In this document: in pieces, positions 19,300 to 29,346 of the stretch
Numbering within the stretch: position 1 is the stretch's first letter
Layout: each line of letters begins with the position of its first letter
NCBI GenBank assembly: GCA_947586255.1
Contig: CANPXP010000007.1
Span: forward strand, 1 to 64,000
Direction: 5' to 3'
Length of the DNA stretch: 64,000 nt
From: an uncultured Lachnospiraceae bacterium
GTDB lineage: Bacteria; Bacillota; Clostridia; Lachnospirales; Lachnospiraceae
Made by a program: the position numbers and the translations under genes
The notes under the pieces: model-generated
What the model saw: only the letters and a program-made list of their open reading frames with translations
What the model was told of the DNA's origin: nothing
Database searches by the model: none

Positions 19300-20030
19300 A
19301 GGGGAGAAAAGTTTTGAAAAATATGATCAAAAAGAACCAGATGATGATCACGGCGCTGGCGATTATGATCGCCGTAGCGGGCTATCTGAATTTTGCGGGG
19401 ACCAAGGTGACGGACGAGGAGGTCATGTCCGTCAACGGGGAGGCCGCAGTGCAGGATACAGCCGATCCGGTGCTCGCCGGCGCGGACAGCGATTATGCGG
19501 CGTTCGCCGATTTGTCCGACGAGGATATCGAGCAGGCCACAGGCGATATCGCAAGCCTTGATACGGACGTGACCATGGCGGAGGACGGCGGCGTGGACGA
19601 GGAACTTGAGGAAGCCCTGGCGGCGGAACAGTTGGAGGAAGTGCCCGGCGAGGCGGTCTTCACGTCGGCAGGAACCGTGTCGGAGCTGTCGGGGGCCAAG
19701 CTGCAGAAGGAGCAGACGCGCGCGCAGAACAAGGAGACGCTCCTGGAGATTATCAACAACGCTAACATCAGCGAGACGCAGAAGCAGGAGGCTGTCAACA
19801 GCATGATTTCCATGACGGATACTGCCGAGAAAGAGACGGCTGCGGAGATCCTTCTGGACGCCAAGGGATTTGATGACGCGATTGTGAGCATAGACGGGGA
19901 CAGCGTGGACGTCGTCGTCAACACGGAAGAGCTGACGGAGGCGCAGCGCGCGCAGATCGAGGACATTGTAGTCCGCAAGACCGGCGTGACGCCGGAGGCC
20001 GTTATCATAAGCACGGTCGATCAGGATTAA
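19296..20030 (+). CDS. spoIIIAH: Stage III sporulation protein AH (SpoIIQ-interacting channel component)
   Basis: Last gene of the operon; MIKKNQMMITALAIMIAVAGYLNF N-terminus (TTG 19314 or ATG 19323 may be the true start); VVRKTGVTPEAVIIS. Confidence 0.9.
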   Translation: MKGRKVLKNMIKKNQMMITALAIMIAVAGYLNFAGTKVTDEEVMSVNGEAAVQDTADPVLAGADSDYAAFADLSDEDIEQATGDIASLDTDVTMAEDGGVDEELEEALAAEQLEEVPGEAVFTSAGTVSELSGAKLQKEQTRAQNKETLLEIINNANISETQKQEAVNSMISMTDTAEKETAAEILLDAKGFDDAIVSIDGDSVDVVVNTEELTEAQRAQIEDIVVRKTGVTPEAVIISTVDQD

Positions 20031-20130
20031 ACAAAGTGCATCTTTATGATTTTTATGCTATACTGAACAGGAATGTGCTTTCCGGCAGCGGTGTGAGGCT
20101 GCCGGCGGGGCAGAGATACGGAGGCGGAAG

Positions 20131-21282
20131 ATGAAGAGAATATTTTTGATTGTTCTGGACAGTTTTGGCATAGGAGAGATGGAGGACGCCGCCGACTACG
20201 GGGACGCGGGCACGAACACGCTCAGATCCGTCGCGGCGGACGCGGCCTTTCATATGCCTCATATGGGAGAGCTCGGACTTTTCAATATCGACGGTGTGGA
20301 CTGCAGGGACGGCGTGTCGGCGCCGACGGGGCGGATCGCGCGTATGAAGGAGGCATCCAAGGGCAAAGATACTACCATAGGGCACTGGGAGATCGCGGGA
20401 ATTCTGTCCAGGAAACCGCTTCCGACCTATCCCGACGGATTTCCGAAGGAAGTGCTGGACCGGTTTACCGCGGCCACGGGCAGAGGCGTGCTCTGCAACA
20501 GGCCGTACTCCGGCACGGAAGTGATTAAGGACTATGGAGATGAGCATGTGAAGAGCGGCAGGTTGATCGTCTATACATCCGCTGACAGCGTGTTTCAGAT
20601 CGCCGCGCATGAGAAGGTGGTTCCCGTGGAGACGCTGTATGAGTACTGCAGGCAGGCGAGGCAGATTCTGCAGGGCGAGCACGGCGTCGGCCGTGTGATC
20701 GCGAGGCCCTTTGTCGGAGAGAGCGGCAGTTATGTCAGAACGGCCGGGCGTCATGATTTTTCGCTGGAGCCTCCCGCGACCACCATGCTGGATCAGCTGA
20801 AGGAGGTGGGATATGACGTGATTTCCGTGGGTAAGATCAAGGATATTTTTGCGGGCCGCGGCATCACGGAATACGTGTACACCAAGGGAAACGAGGAGGG
20901 GATTGAGAGGACGCTCGAGTATATGGACAGGGATTTTGAAGGGTTGTGCTTTGTCAATCTGGTGGATTACGATATGCTGTACGGGCATCGCAACGACGTG
21001 ACGGGATATGCCGCGGCACTCTCCTACTTTGACGACAGGCTGCCCGAGATATTGGGCAGGCTGCGGGACGAGGATATTCTGATGATCACGGCCGACCACG
21101 GCTGCGATCCGGGCTACAAGGTTTCGACGGACCATTCCAGAGAGCATACGCCGTTTCTTATGTACGGCCGGACGGTGAACCCCGCGAATCTCGGGACACG
21201 GGAGACTTTCGCGGATATCGGCGCGACGGTGTTAGATTATTTTGGGATCAGGCCGGCGTTCGCCGGCACGTCGATGCTCTGA
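20131..21282 (+). CDS. deoB: Phosphopentomutase
   Basis: FLIVLDSFGIGEMEDAADYGDAGTNTLRS; GKDTTIGHWEIAGI; ITADHGCDPGYKVSTDHSREHTPFLMYG. Confidence 0.96.
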   Translation: MKRIFLIVLDSFGIGEMEDAADYGDAGTNTLRSVAADAAFHMPHMGELGLFNIDGVDCRDGVSAPTGRIARMKEASKGKDTTIGHWEIAGILSRKPLPTYPDGFPKEVLDRFTAATGRGVLCNRPYSGTEVIKDYGDEHVKSGRLIVYTSADSVFQIAAHEKVVPVETLYEYCRQARQILQGEHGVGRVIARPFVGESGSYVRTAGRHDFSLEPPATTMLDQLKEVGYDVISVGKIKDIFAGRGITEYVYTKGNEEGIERTLEYMDRDFEGLCFVNLVDYDMLYGHRNDVTGYAAALSYFDDRLPEILGRLRDEDILMITADHGCDPGYKVSTDHSREHTPFLMYGRTVNPANLGTRETFADIGATVLDYFGIRPAFAGTSML

Positions 21283-21292
21283 CACAGGAAGT

Positions 21293-22900
21293 ATGGAGGA
21301 TAAAATCTTGGGTAACTACGCAGAGGAGATCAACAGAAGAAGAACATTTGCGATCATATCCCACCCGGATGCGGGCAAGACCACACTGACGGAGAAATTC
21401 CTGCTCTACGGGGGAGCGATCAACCTGGCGGGGAGCGTGAAGGGCAAGGCGACGGCCAGACACGCCGTGTCCGACTGGATGGAGATCGAGAAGGAGAGGG
21501 GTATTTCCGTGACGTCCTCGGTGCTTCAGTTTGAGTACGGCGGGTACTGTATCAACATTCTGGACACGCCGGGGCATCAGGATTTCTCGGAGGATACTTA
21601 CAGGACGCTGATGGCAGCGGACTCGGCGGTCATGGTGATCGACGCGTCCAAGGGCGTGGAGGCCCAGACCCGCAAGCTGTTCAAGGTGTGCGTCATGCGG
21701 CACATTCCGATCTTTACCTTTATCAATAAGATGGACAGGGACGCCAACGACACGTTTGAGCTGCTGGACGAGATCGAGAAGGAGCTGGGGATTGCCACGT
21801 GTCCGATCAACTGGCCGATCGGCTCGGGCAAGCGCTTTCAGGGAGTCTATGAGCGGGAGAGCAGATGTGTCATCACGTATGCCGATACGGAGAAAGGCAC
21901 GAAGGAGGGACATGCCACCCGGATTCCGGTCGATGACGAGAACCTGTTGAAGGAACAGATCGGCGAGGCGTTCAGCGAACAGCTTAAGGATGAGATTGAG
22001 CTTTTGGACGGAGCGAGCGAGGAGTATGATCTGACGCGGATACAGGCGGGAGAGCTTACGCCGGTATTTTTCGGGTCCGCGCTCACGAATTTCGGCGTGG
22101 AAATCTTTTTGCAACATTTCCTGAAAATGACTACGGCGCCGCTGCCGCGCCGGGCGGATATCGGGCTGATCGATCCGGTGGAGCATGATTTCTCCGCGTT
22201 TGTATTCAAGATACAGGCGAATATGAACAAGGCCCACCGGGACAGAGTGGCGTTCATGAGAATCTGTTCGGGCAGATTCGACGCTTCCGCTGAGGTGAAG
22301 CATGTGCAGGGAGGCAGGGTCATGCGCCTGTCGCAGCCGCAGCAGATCATGGCGGATGAGCGGAAGATTCTGGATGAGGCTTACGCGGGCGACATTATCG
22401 GTGTCTTTGATCCCGGGGTGTTCTCGATCGGGGACACGATCTGTATGCCGAAGGAACAGTTCGCATACGAGGGAATCCCCACTTTTGCGCCCGAGCATTT
22501 CGCGAGGGTGAAACAGATAGACACGATGAAACGCAAACAATTTGTGAAAGGAATCACGCAGATCGCGCAGGAGGGCGCGATTCAGATCTTCCAGGAATTT
22601 AATACGGGTATGGAGGAGATCATCGTCGGCGTGGTGGGTGTCCTGCAGTTCGACGTTCTGAAATACCGTCTGGAGAATGAATACAATGTGGAGATCCGGC
22701 TGGAGAATCTGCCGTACGAGCATATCCGCTGGATCGAGAACAGTGAGATTGATCTGAACAGGCTGACGGGAACCTCCGACATGAAGAAGATTCAGGATCT
22801 GAAAGGCAGGCCGCTTCTCTTGTTTGTCAACCAGTGGAGTATCGGTATGACGATTGAGAGGAACGAAGGACTGATTCTGTCGGAGTTCGGAAAAAACTGA
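21293..22900 (+). CDS. prfC: Peptide chain release factor 3
   Basis: RRTFAIISHPDAGKTTLTEKFLLYGGAINLAGSVKGK; DTPGHQDFSEDTYRTLMAADSAVMVID. Confidence 0.97.
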   Translation: MEDKILGNYAEEINRRRTFAIISHPDAGKTTLTEKFLLYGGAINLAGSVKGKATARHAVSDWMEIEKERGISVTSSVLQFEYGGYCINILDTPGHQDFSEDTYRTLMAADSAVMVIDASKGVEAQTRKLFKVCVMRHIPIFTFINKMDRDANDTFELLDEIEKELGIATCPINWPIGSGKRFQGVYERESRCVITYADTEKGTKEGHATRIPVDDENLLKEQIGEAFSEQLKDEIELLDGASEEYDLTRIQAGELTPVFFGSALTNFGVEIFLQHFLKMTTAPLPRRADIGLIDPVEHDFSAFVFKIQANMNKAHRDRVAFMRICSGRFDASAEVKHVQGGRVMRLSQPQQIMADERKILDEAYAGDIIGVFDPGVFSIGDTICMPKEQFAYEGIPTFAPEHFARVKQIDTMKRKQFVKGITQIAQEGAIQIFQEFNTGMEEIIVGVVGVLQFDVLKYRLENEYNVEIRLENLPYEHIRWIENSEIDLNRLTGTSDMKKIQDLKGRPLLLFVNQWSIGMTIERNEGLILSEFGKN

Positions 22901-22944
22901 GGACAGGCTGTGCGGTATCTGCGGTGATCAGGGTGGCGCATATG

Positions 22945-24108
22945 AAAAAAACAGGATTGTTGCTGGCGGGTATGTTGATCGTCACGGGCGGGCTGCTCCA
23001 CGCATGGAATACCCTGCCTCGCCGGCAGAGCGAATTGTATATGCAGGAGCAGGCCGGGGCGGAGAAAGAGCGGATCGAACAGGCGGAGCAGGTCATCCGG
23101 GAGCCGGAGGACGGCTATGTCTACGGTTTGCTTTCCGGAGAGGAGCAGACGCTTTATCTGGAGATCCGGGACGCGCTGACCGGTTATGAGGAGGAGGTGC
23201 AGCTGTCCAGCTGTGACAAGGATGAGATCTCCCACGCCTTCCAGTGCGTTCTCAACGACCACCCCGAGATTTTCTATGTGGACGGCTACACTTATACGGA
23301 GTATACGCTGGGCGATATCCTCAGGAAAATCACGTTTACCGGGACATACTGCTATGACCGCGACGAGACGCTTGACAGGCAGGAACAGATAGATAATTAT
23401 GTAAACCAATGCCTCGCCGGTATGCCGGAGGGAGCGGATGAGTATACCAGGGTGAAGTATATCTATGAGTATCTGATTCACCACACGGAATATGATGCGC
23501 AGGCGGCGGACAGCCAGAATATTTGCTCAGTCTTTATAGAGGGAAGATCGGTGTGCCAGGGGTATGCCAAGGCGACGCAGTACCTGCTGGACAAGGCCGG
23601 AATCTTCTCGACGATTGTGCTGGGCCGTGTGATCGGCGGAGAAGGACATGCCTGGAATCTCGTGCGGATCGACGGGAAATACTATTATGTGGACACTACG
23701 TGGGGAGACGCCTCCTACCAGGCGGTGGGCGGCAGTTACCCGGGGGAGAAGATTCCGACGATCAACTACGATTATCTGTGCGTGCCTGACAGCCAGATGA
23801 ATCTGACGCACGAGACTGACAATGTGGTGTCGCTTCCGGTCTGCGATTCGATGGAGGCCAACTACTATGTGCGGGAGGGTCTCTACTTTACCGAATGGGA
23901 TCCGGCGCAGATCGAGAGCGTCTTTCGGAGGGAGTACGAGAAGGGCAGCGACTACGTGACGTTAAAGTGCGCAAGCTATGACGTATACAGCAGAATGTAC
24001 GGGGCGCTGATCACCGATCAGGAGATTTTCCGCTATCTGGACTGTCCGGACGGGCTGGTATCGTACTCGGACGACGAGGAACAGTACAGCATGAGCTTTT
24101 GGCTTTAA
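22945..24108 (+). CDS. Secreted/anchored transglutaminase-domain protein
   Basis: N-terminal hydrophobic segment; YEYLIHHTEYD, GRSVCQGYAKATQYLLDKAG, GHAWNLVRIDGKYYYVDTTWGD (Cys-His-Asp triad). Confidence 0.88.
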   Translation, partial: KKTGLLLAGMLIVTGGLLHAWNTLPRRQSELYMQEQAGAEKERIEQAEQVIREPEDGYVYGLLSGEEQTLYLEIRDALTGYEEEVQLSSCDKDEISHAFQCVLNDHPEIFYVDGYTYTEYTLGDILRKITFTGTYCYDRDETLDRQEQIDNYVNQCLAGMPEGADEYTRVKYIYEYLIHHTEYDAQAADSQNICSVFIEGRSVCQGYAKATQYLLDKAGIFSTIVLGRVIGGEGHAWNLVRIDGKYYYVDTTWGDASYQAVGGSYPGEKIPTINYDYLCVPDSQMNLTHETDNVVSLPVCDSMEANYYVREGLYFTEWDPAQIESVFRREYEKGSDYVTLKCASYDVYSRMYGALITDQEIFRYLDCPDGLVSYSDDEEQYSMSFWL

Positions 24109-24180
24109 TGGGAATGGGACTATGCAAAAATCAGATATTTTGGTATACTTATCCCAAATCAAAGAAAGGCATGGAGTGAT

Positions 24181-24564
24181 ATGATGGAACAGGAATCGGC
24201 TAAGAATATTGAATTGTCCAGGGAGAATGAGTCGTTTGGAACCGTGAAAATTGCGGACGACGTGGTGGCGATGATCGCCGCGCTCGCCGCGACGGAGGTG
24301 GACGGCGTGTCGGCCATGAACGGCAACGTTGCCCATGAGCTGCTGAGCAAGGTCGGCGTCAAGGGAACCGCCAAGGGCGTCAAGGTGGATATCTCTAATA
24401 AGAAGGTCAAGGTGGAGCTCGCGATCGTCATGGAGTACGGCTTCAATATTCCGGCGACGTGCCAGAGCGTGCAGAACAAGGTGAAGAGCGCAATCGAAAA
24501 TATGACGGGTCTGGAAGTGACGGACGTCAATATCCGCATCTCGGGGATTCAGATGGCGCATTGA
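24181..24564 (+). CDS. Asp23/Gls24 family envelope stress response protein
   Basis: IADDVVAMIAALAATEVDGVSAM...KGVKVDISNKKVKVELAIVMEYGFNIPATCQSVQNKVKSAIENMTGLEVTDVNI. Confidence 0.95.
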   Translation: MMEQESAKNIELSRENESFGTVKIADDVVAMIAALAATEVDGVSAMNGNVAHELLSKVGVKGTAKGVKVDISNKKVKVELAIVMEYGFNIPATCQSVQNKVKSAIENMTGLEVTDVNIRISGIQMAH

Positions 24565-24609
24565 GCCGCAGAGAGGACAGAGGCAGAACAGGATACGGCA
24601 GGAGCGATT

Positions 24610-25005
24610 ATGAGCAGAAGAGAGTTGCGGGAGCAGATTTTTAAGCTGCTGTTTCGCGTGGAATTCAACAGTGCGGAGGATATGGCGGAGCAGGAGCAGC
24701 TGTTCTTCGAGGACGAGGACGCGGCAAAGGGCGGGGACGCCGGATACATATCGGATAAATATCACAAGATACAGCAGAAGCTTCCGGAGATCGATGAACA
24801 GTTAAACACGAGGACGGAGGGCTGGAACACCGACAGGATGAGCAAGGTCGATCTGACGATTCTGCGGCTGGCGGTCTATGAACTTCTCTATGACGATGCG
24901 ATACCTACCGGCGTCGCCATCAACGAGGCGGTGGAACTCGCCAAGAAATTCGGACAGGACGCTTCGCCAGGATTTGTCAACGGCATTCTGGCGAAATTCG
25001 CCTGA
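24610..25005 (+). CDS. nusB: Transcription antitermination factor NusB
   Basis: MSRRELREQIFKLLFRVEF; ILRLAVYELLYDDAIPTGVAINEAVELAKKFGQDASPGFVNGILAK. Confidence 0.96.
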   Translation: MSRRELREQIFKLLFRVEFNSAEDMAEQEQLFFEDEDAAKGGDAGYISDKYHKIQQKLPEIDEQLNTRTEGWNTDRMSKVDLTILRLAVYELLYDDAIPTGVAINEAVELAKKFGQDASPGFVNGILAKFA

Positions 25006-25019
25006 AGGGGACGGTCGCT

Positions 25020-26252
25020 ATGGAGAGGAAGATATACACGGTTGCAGAGGTCAATGCTCATATCGGCACTATGTTCAGGAGAAATGAGACGCTGCGGTCA
25101 ATCAGCGTGAAGGGGGAGGTCAGCGGCTGCAAATATCATCCCTCCGGCCATATTTATTTTACATTAAAGGACACGTCGGGAGTCATATCCTGTGTCCTGT
25201 TTTTGAAAAACCGCGGCGGACTGCGCTTCAAAATGGCGGATGGGCAGCAGGTCGTGGTGGACGGTGAAGTGAAAGTCTATTCTCAGGCAGGCAAATACCA
25301 GCTATATGCCAGTGCGGTTCGCAGAGAAGGCGCCGGAGAGCTTTTCGAGCGGTATGAGCAGCTGAAAAGGGAACTGGAAGAGCGGGGGATGTTTGCACAG
25401 GAATATAAGCGGCCGATCTCGCAATATATCCGGACGCTGGGTGTCGTGACCGCCTCCACGGGCGCGGCGATCCGGGATATCATCAACGTCGCGGGCAGGC
25501 GGAACCCGTATGTGCAGATTATTCTCTATCCCGCGATCGTGCAGGGAGAGGCGGCGGCCGTGAGCATCGTCAACGGGATCCGCGCGCTGGAACGGTTGGG
25601 CGTGGACACGATGATTGTCGGCAGAGGAGGCGGTTCTGTCGAGGAACTGTGGGCGTTCAACGAGGAGATTGTGGCGCAGGCGATCTTTGACTGTTCCATA
25701 CCGATTATCTCCGCGGTGGGGCATGAGACAGACACGTCGATCGCCGATTTCGTGGCGGATATGCGGGCGCCGACGCCGTCCGCGGCGGCCGAGCTTGCCG
25801 TGTATAAGATCGAGGACCTGCAGGACAGGCTGGCCGGATATGCCGGCGCCATGCAGAATGCGATCCGCAGGACGATAGGCGCCTGCAGGCGGGAGGCGGA
25901 GCATTACGGCGGACAGCTGAAATATCTGAGCCCGGTCAATCGAATCCATATGAAAAGGAACCAGGCGGTATTTTTGGAGGAGCGTCTGCAGAAGGCTATG
26001 GAGAAGCGCCTGCAGGACAGCAGACACAGAGCGGAGCTGTATATCGAGCAGCTGCGCGGTCTGTCGCCGCTGGACAAGCTGAGTCAGGGATACGCGTACG
26101 CCGCCGACAGCGCGGGGGCGACGATTGCTTCTATCGGACAGGTGTCCGTGGGCGACGAGATGAGAGTCTATGTGAAGGATGGAAGTCTGCTCGCCAGAAT
26201 AACGGAAAAGCGAGAGGAAATCTATATGGCGAAAGGAGACGGGAAACCGTGA
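25020..26252 (+). CDS. xseA: Exodeoxyribonuclease VII large subunit
   Basis: VKGEVSGCKYHPSGHIYFTLKD; DTMIVGRGGGSVEELWAFNEE; SAVGHETDTSIADFVADMRAPTPSAAAEL. Confidence 0.97.
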   Translation: MERKIYTVAEVNAHIGTMFRRNETLRSISVKGEVSGCKYHPSGHIYFTLKDTSGVISCVLFLKNRGGLRFKMADGQQVVVDGEVKVYSQAGKYQLYASAVRREGAGELFERYEQLKRELEERGMFAQEYKRPISQYIRTLGVVTASTGAAIRDIINVAGRRNPYVQIILYPAIVQGEAAAVSIVNGIRALERLGVDTMIVGRGGGSVEELWAFNEEIVAQAIFDCSIPIISAVGHETDTSIADFVADMRAPTPSAAAELAVYKIEDLQDRLAGYAGAMQNAIRRTIGACRREAEHYGGQLKYLSPVNRIHMKRNQAVFLEERLQKAMEKRLQDSRHRAELYIEQLRGLSPLDKLSQGYAYAADSAGATIASIGQVSVGDEMRVYVKDGSLLARITEKREEIYMAKGDGKP

Positions 26253-26509
26253 AGCGGGAGGAACAGGAAGTGAGCGAAGAGAGGACAGAGCAGGAACAGA
26301 AGGCGGAGGAAGGGTTGTCCCTGGAAGAAACCTTTGCGCAGATCGAGGAAGTGATCGGGCATCTCGAGGACGAAGAGATCACGCTGGAGCAGTCCTTTCA
26401 GGAATACAACAGGGGAATGCATCTGCTGAAGCACTGTAACGACACGATTGACAGAGTGGAGAAAAAGGTGCTGCAGATCAATGAAGATGGTGGGCTGGAT
26501 GAATTTTAA
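26249..26509 (+). CDS. xseB: Exodeoxyribonuclease VII small subunit
   Basis: LEETFAQIEEVIGHLEDEEITLEQSFQEYNRGMHLLKHCN; 4-nt overlap with xseA. Confidence 0.95.
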   Translation: MKREEQEVSEERTEQEQKAEEGLSLEETFAQIEEVIGHLEDEEITLEQSFQEYNRGMHLLKHCNDTIDRVEKKVLQINEDGGLDEF

Positions 26510-27404
26510 GGAAGAGATGATGCAAAAAACCGAGAGGATCGAGGCGGCGCTGGCGGCTTTCCTGCCGCGGGAGGAAGGCTTTCAGAGAACAGTGATCGAG
26601 GCGATGAACTACTCTGTCACAGCGGGCGGCAAGAGGCTTCGGCCCATGCTGATGGAGGAGAGCGCGGCGCTTTTCGGTGAGCCGGACCGGGAGGCGCTTA
26701 ACTGCTTTATGGCGGCGCTTGAGATGATACACAACTATTCCCTCGTGCATGACGATCTGCCTGCGATGGACAACGACGAGTACCGCAGAGGGCGCAAGAC
26801 GACCCATGTGGTATACGGGGAGGGCATGGCGGTTCTCGCGGGGGACGGACTGTTGAATTATGCTTTCGAGACGGCGGCGCGGGCTTTTGACGGTGCGGCG
26901 ACGGCGGAGGATTACAGGCGCATAGCGGCTTCCCTGCAGATACTCGGCGCGAAAGCCGGCATCTACGGCATGATCGGCGGTCAGTGCGCGGACCTGGAGG
27001 CGGAGCGGGCGGACGGAGACATGACGGAAGAACTCCTGCTCTTCATCCATGAGCACAAGACGGCCGCGCTCATCCAGGCGGCCATGACGATCGGAGCGAC
27101 GCTGGCCGGCGCCGCGCAGGCGGAGGTCGCGCGGCTGGAAAAGTGCGCGTACAATATCGGCGTCGCCTTTCAGATTCAGGACGATGTGCTGGATGTGACG
27201 GGTAGCACGGAGGTGCTTGGCAAGCCGGTGGGGAGCGACGAGAAAAACCATAAGCTCACCTATGTGACGCTGCACGGACTGGAGGAGTCCAAGCGGGAAG
27301 TGGAGCGCCTGTCAGAAGAGGCGGCCGGTATTCTCGCGTCTTTTCCCGCGAGGAATTTATTCCTGGAGGAGCTGGTGAGACAGCTGATCTACAGAGAGAG
27401 ATAA
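26499..27404 (+). CDS. ispA: Farnesyl/geranyl diphosphate synthase (polyprenyl synthetase)
   Basis: GGKRLRPML; SLVHDDLPAMDND (FARM); FQIQDDVLDV (SARM). Confidence 0.95.
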   Translation: MNFKEEMMQKTERIEAALAAFLPREEGFQRTVIEAMNYSVTAGGKRLRPMLMEESAALFGEPDREALNCFMAALEMIHNYSLVHDDLPAMDNDEYRRGRKTTHVVYGEGMAVLAGDGLLNYAFETAARAFDGAATAEDYRRIAASLQILGAKAGIYGMIGGQCADLEAERADGDMTEELLLFIHEHKTAALIQAAMTIGATLAGAAQAEVARLEKCAYNIGVAFQIQDDVLDVTGSTEVLGKPVGSDEKNHKLTYVTLHGLEESKREVERLSEEAAGILASFPARNLFLEELVRQLIYRER

Positions 27405-27437
27405 TTTTTCATGAGCCGTCAGGCTTGGAGGGTTACG

Positions 27438-29327
27438 ATGTTTTTGGAGAAGATAGAGAAGGCGAACGATATCAAGAAGATTGCGCCGTCGGATTACGGC
27501 GCGCTGGCGGAGGAGATCAGGGAGTTCCTGATCCGCTCCATCAGCGAGACGGGCGGGCATCTCGGCTCCAATCTGGGAGCCGTGGAGCTGACGATGGCGC
27601 TGCACCTGTTTCTGAATCTGCCGGAGGACAAGCTGATCTGGGATGTCGGGCACCAGTCTTACACCCACAAGGTCCTGACCGGCAGGCGGGAGGGATTCGC
27701 CAATCTGCGCAAGTTCGGCGGCATGAGCGGTTTCCCGAAGCGCAAGGAGAGCGACTGTGACTGTTTCGACACGGGGCACAGCTCCACCTCCATCTCCGCG
27801 GGTCTCGGCATGGTGAAGGCGAGGGACATCCAGGGCAAAAAGAACCTGATCGTATCCGTGATCGGGGACGGTTCCCTGACGGGCGGCATGGCGTATGAGG
27901 CGCTCAATAACGCCAGCCAGCTGGAGACGAATTTTATTATTGTGCTGAACGATAACAACCGGTCTATCTCCGAGAATGTGGGAGGAATTTCCAAATATCT
28001 GAGCAATATCAGGACGGCTAACATGTATCTGGACCTGAAGGAAGGCGTCTACAATTCCCTGCACGGCAAATCGAAGTACGGAGACAAGGTGGTCTATCAG
28101 ATCAGGCGGGCCAAGAACAGCTTCAAGCAGCTGGTTGTACCCGGCATGTTCTTCGAGGATATGGGAATCACCTATCTGGGACCGGTGGACGGCCACAATA
28201 TTCAGGCGATGGTGCGTATGCTGGGCGAGGCGAGGAAAGTCCGCGGCGCTGTGCTTTTGCATGTCCTCACCCAGAAGGGCAAGGGCTATGCGCCCGCGGA
28301 GAGGCATCCGGCCAGATTTCACGGCGCGGAGCCTTTTGACATCGAGACGGGTCTCCCGACGAAGCAGCACAGCAAGGCCAACTATACGGATATTTTCTCC
28401 ACGGTCATGTGCAAGTTGGGGCAGCGGGAGGAACAGGTGGTGGCGATCACCGCGGCGATGGCGGACGGCACGGGGCTGAAACGCTTCCGCAACATGTATC
28501 CGGAGCGCTTTTTCGATGTGGGCATCGCGGAGGAGCACGCGGTGACGTTCGCCGCCGGTCTGGCGGCCGGAGGGATGAAGCCGATCGTTGCGATTTACTC
28601 GTCCTTTCTGCAGCGGGCTTACGACCAGATCCTGCACGACGTCTGTCTGCAGAATCTGCCGGTGGTCTTTGCCATTGACCGGGCGGGCCTGGTGGGCAGC
28701 GACGGGGAGACGCATCAGGGCATCTTCGACCTGTCCTATCTGTCCTCGATTCCCAACATGCACATTATGGCGCCCAAGAATAAGTGGGAGCTCTCCGATA
28801 TGTTGAAATTCGCAGTGGCGTCGAACATGCCCGTCGCGATTCGCTATCCGCGGGGAGAGGCGTTCGACGGACTGCGGGAGTTCCGCGCGCCTGTCGAGTA
28901 CGGGAAGAGCGAAGCGATCTACGAGGAGCAGGATATCCTGCTCTTGGCGGTGGGCAGTATGGTGAAGGTGGCGCTCGACGTGCGCACGCGGCTGAAGGAG
29001 AATGGTTACGCGTGCTCGCTCACCAATGCGCGGTTTGTCAAGCCCATCGACGAGCAGGCGGTGGAGGCGGGCTGCGAGAGGCACAGGCTGCTCGTGACGA
29101 TGGAGGAGAACGTGCTGAGCGGCGGCTACGGCGAGAAGGTCAGAACCTATGTGGACGGCATCGGCGCGCCGGTGCGCATTCTGAACATCGCGATCCCCGA
29201 CGAGTATGTAGAGCATGGAAATGTGGAGATGCTGAAGCGGGAGATCGGCATCGACGCGGAGACGATCACCGACAAGATACTGGCCTGCTGTGAAGCCTGT
29301 GGGATTCGGAAAGCAGACGGGCAGTAG
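27438..29327 (+). CDS. dxs: 1-deoxy-D-xylulose-5-phosphate synthase
   Basis: GGHLGSNLGAVELTMALH; FDTGHSSTSISAGLGM; VFAIDRAGLVGSDGETHQGIFDLSYL. Confidence 0.97.
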   Translation: MFLEKIEKANDIKKIAPSDYGALAEEIREFLIRSISETGGHLGSNLGAVELTMALHLFLNLPEDKLIWDVGHQSYTHKVLTGRREGFANLRKFGGMSGFPKRKESDCDCFDTGHSSTSISAGLGMVKARDIQGKKNLIVSVIGDGSLTGGMAYEALNNASQLETNFIIVLNDNNRSISENVGGISKYLSNIRTANMYLDLKEGVYNSLHGKSKYGDKVVYQIRRAKNSFKQLVVPGMFFEDMGITYLGPVDGHNIQAMVRMLGEARKVRGAVLLHVLTQKGKGYAPAERHPARFHGAEPFDIETGLPTKQHSKANYTDIFSTVMCKLGQREEQVVAITAAMADGTGLKRFRNMYPERFFDVGIAEEHAVTFAAGLAAGGMKPIVAIYSSFLQRAYDQILHDVCLQNLPVVFAIDRAGLVGSDGETHQGIFDLSYLSSIPNMHIMAPKNKWELSDMLKFAVASNMPVAIRYPRGEAFDGLREFRAPVEYGKSEAIYEEQDILLLAVGSMVKVALDVRTRLKENGYACSLTNARFVKPIDEQAVEAGCERHRLLVTMEENVLSGGYGEKVRTYVDGIGAPVRILNIAIPDEYVEHGNVEMLKREIGIDAETITDKILACCEACGIRKADGQ

Positions 29328-29346
29328 AGACGAAGAGGGAGATTTT

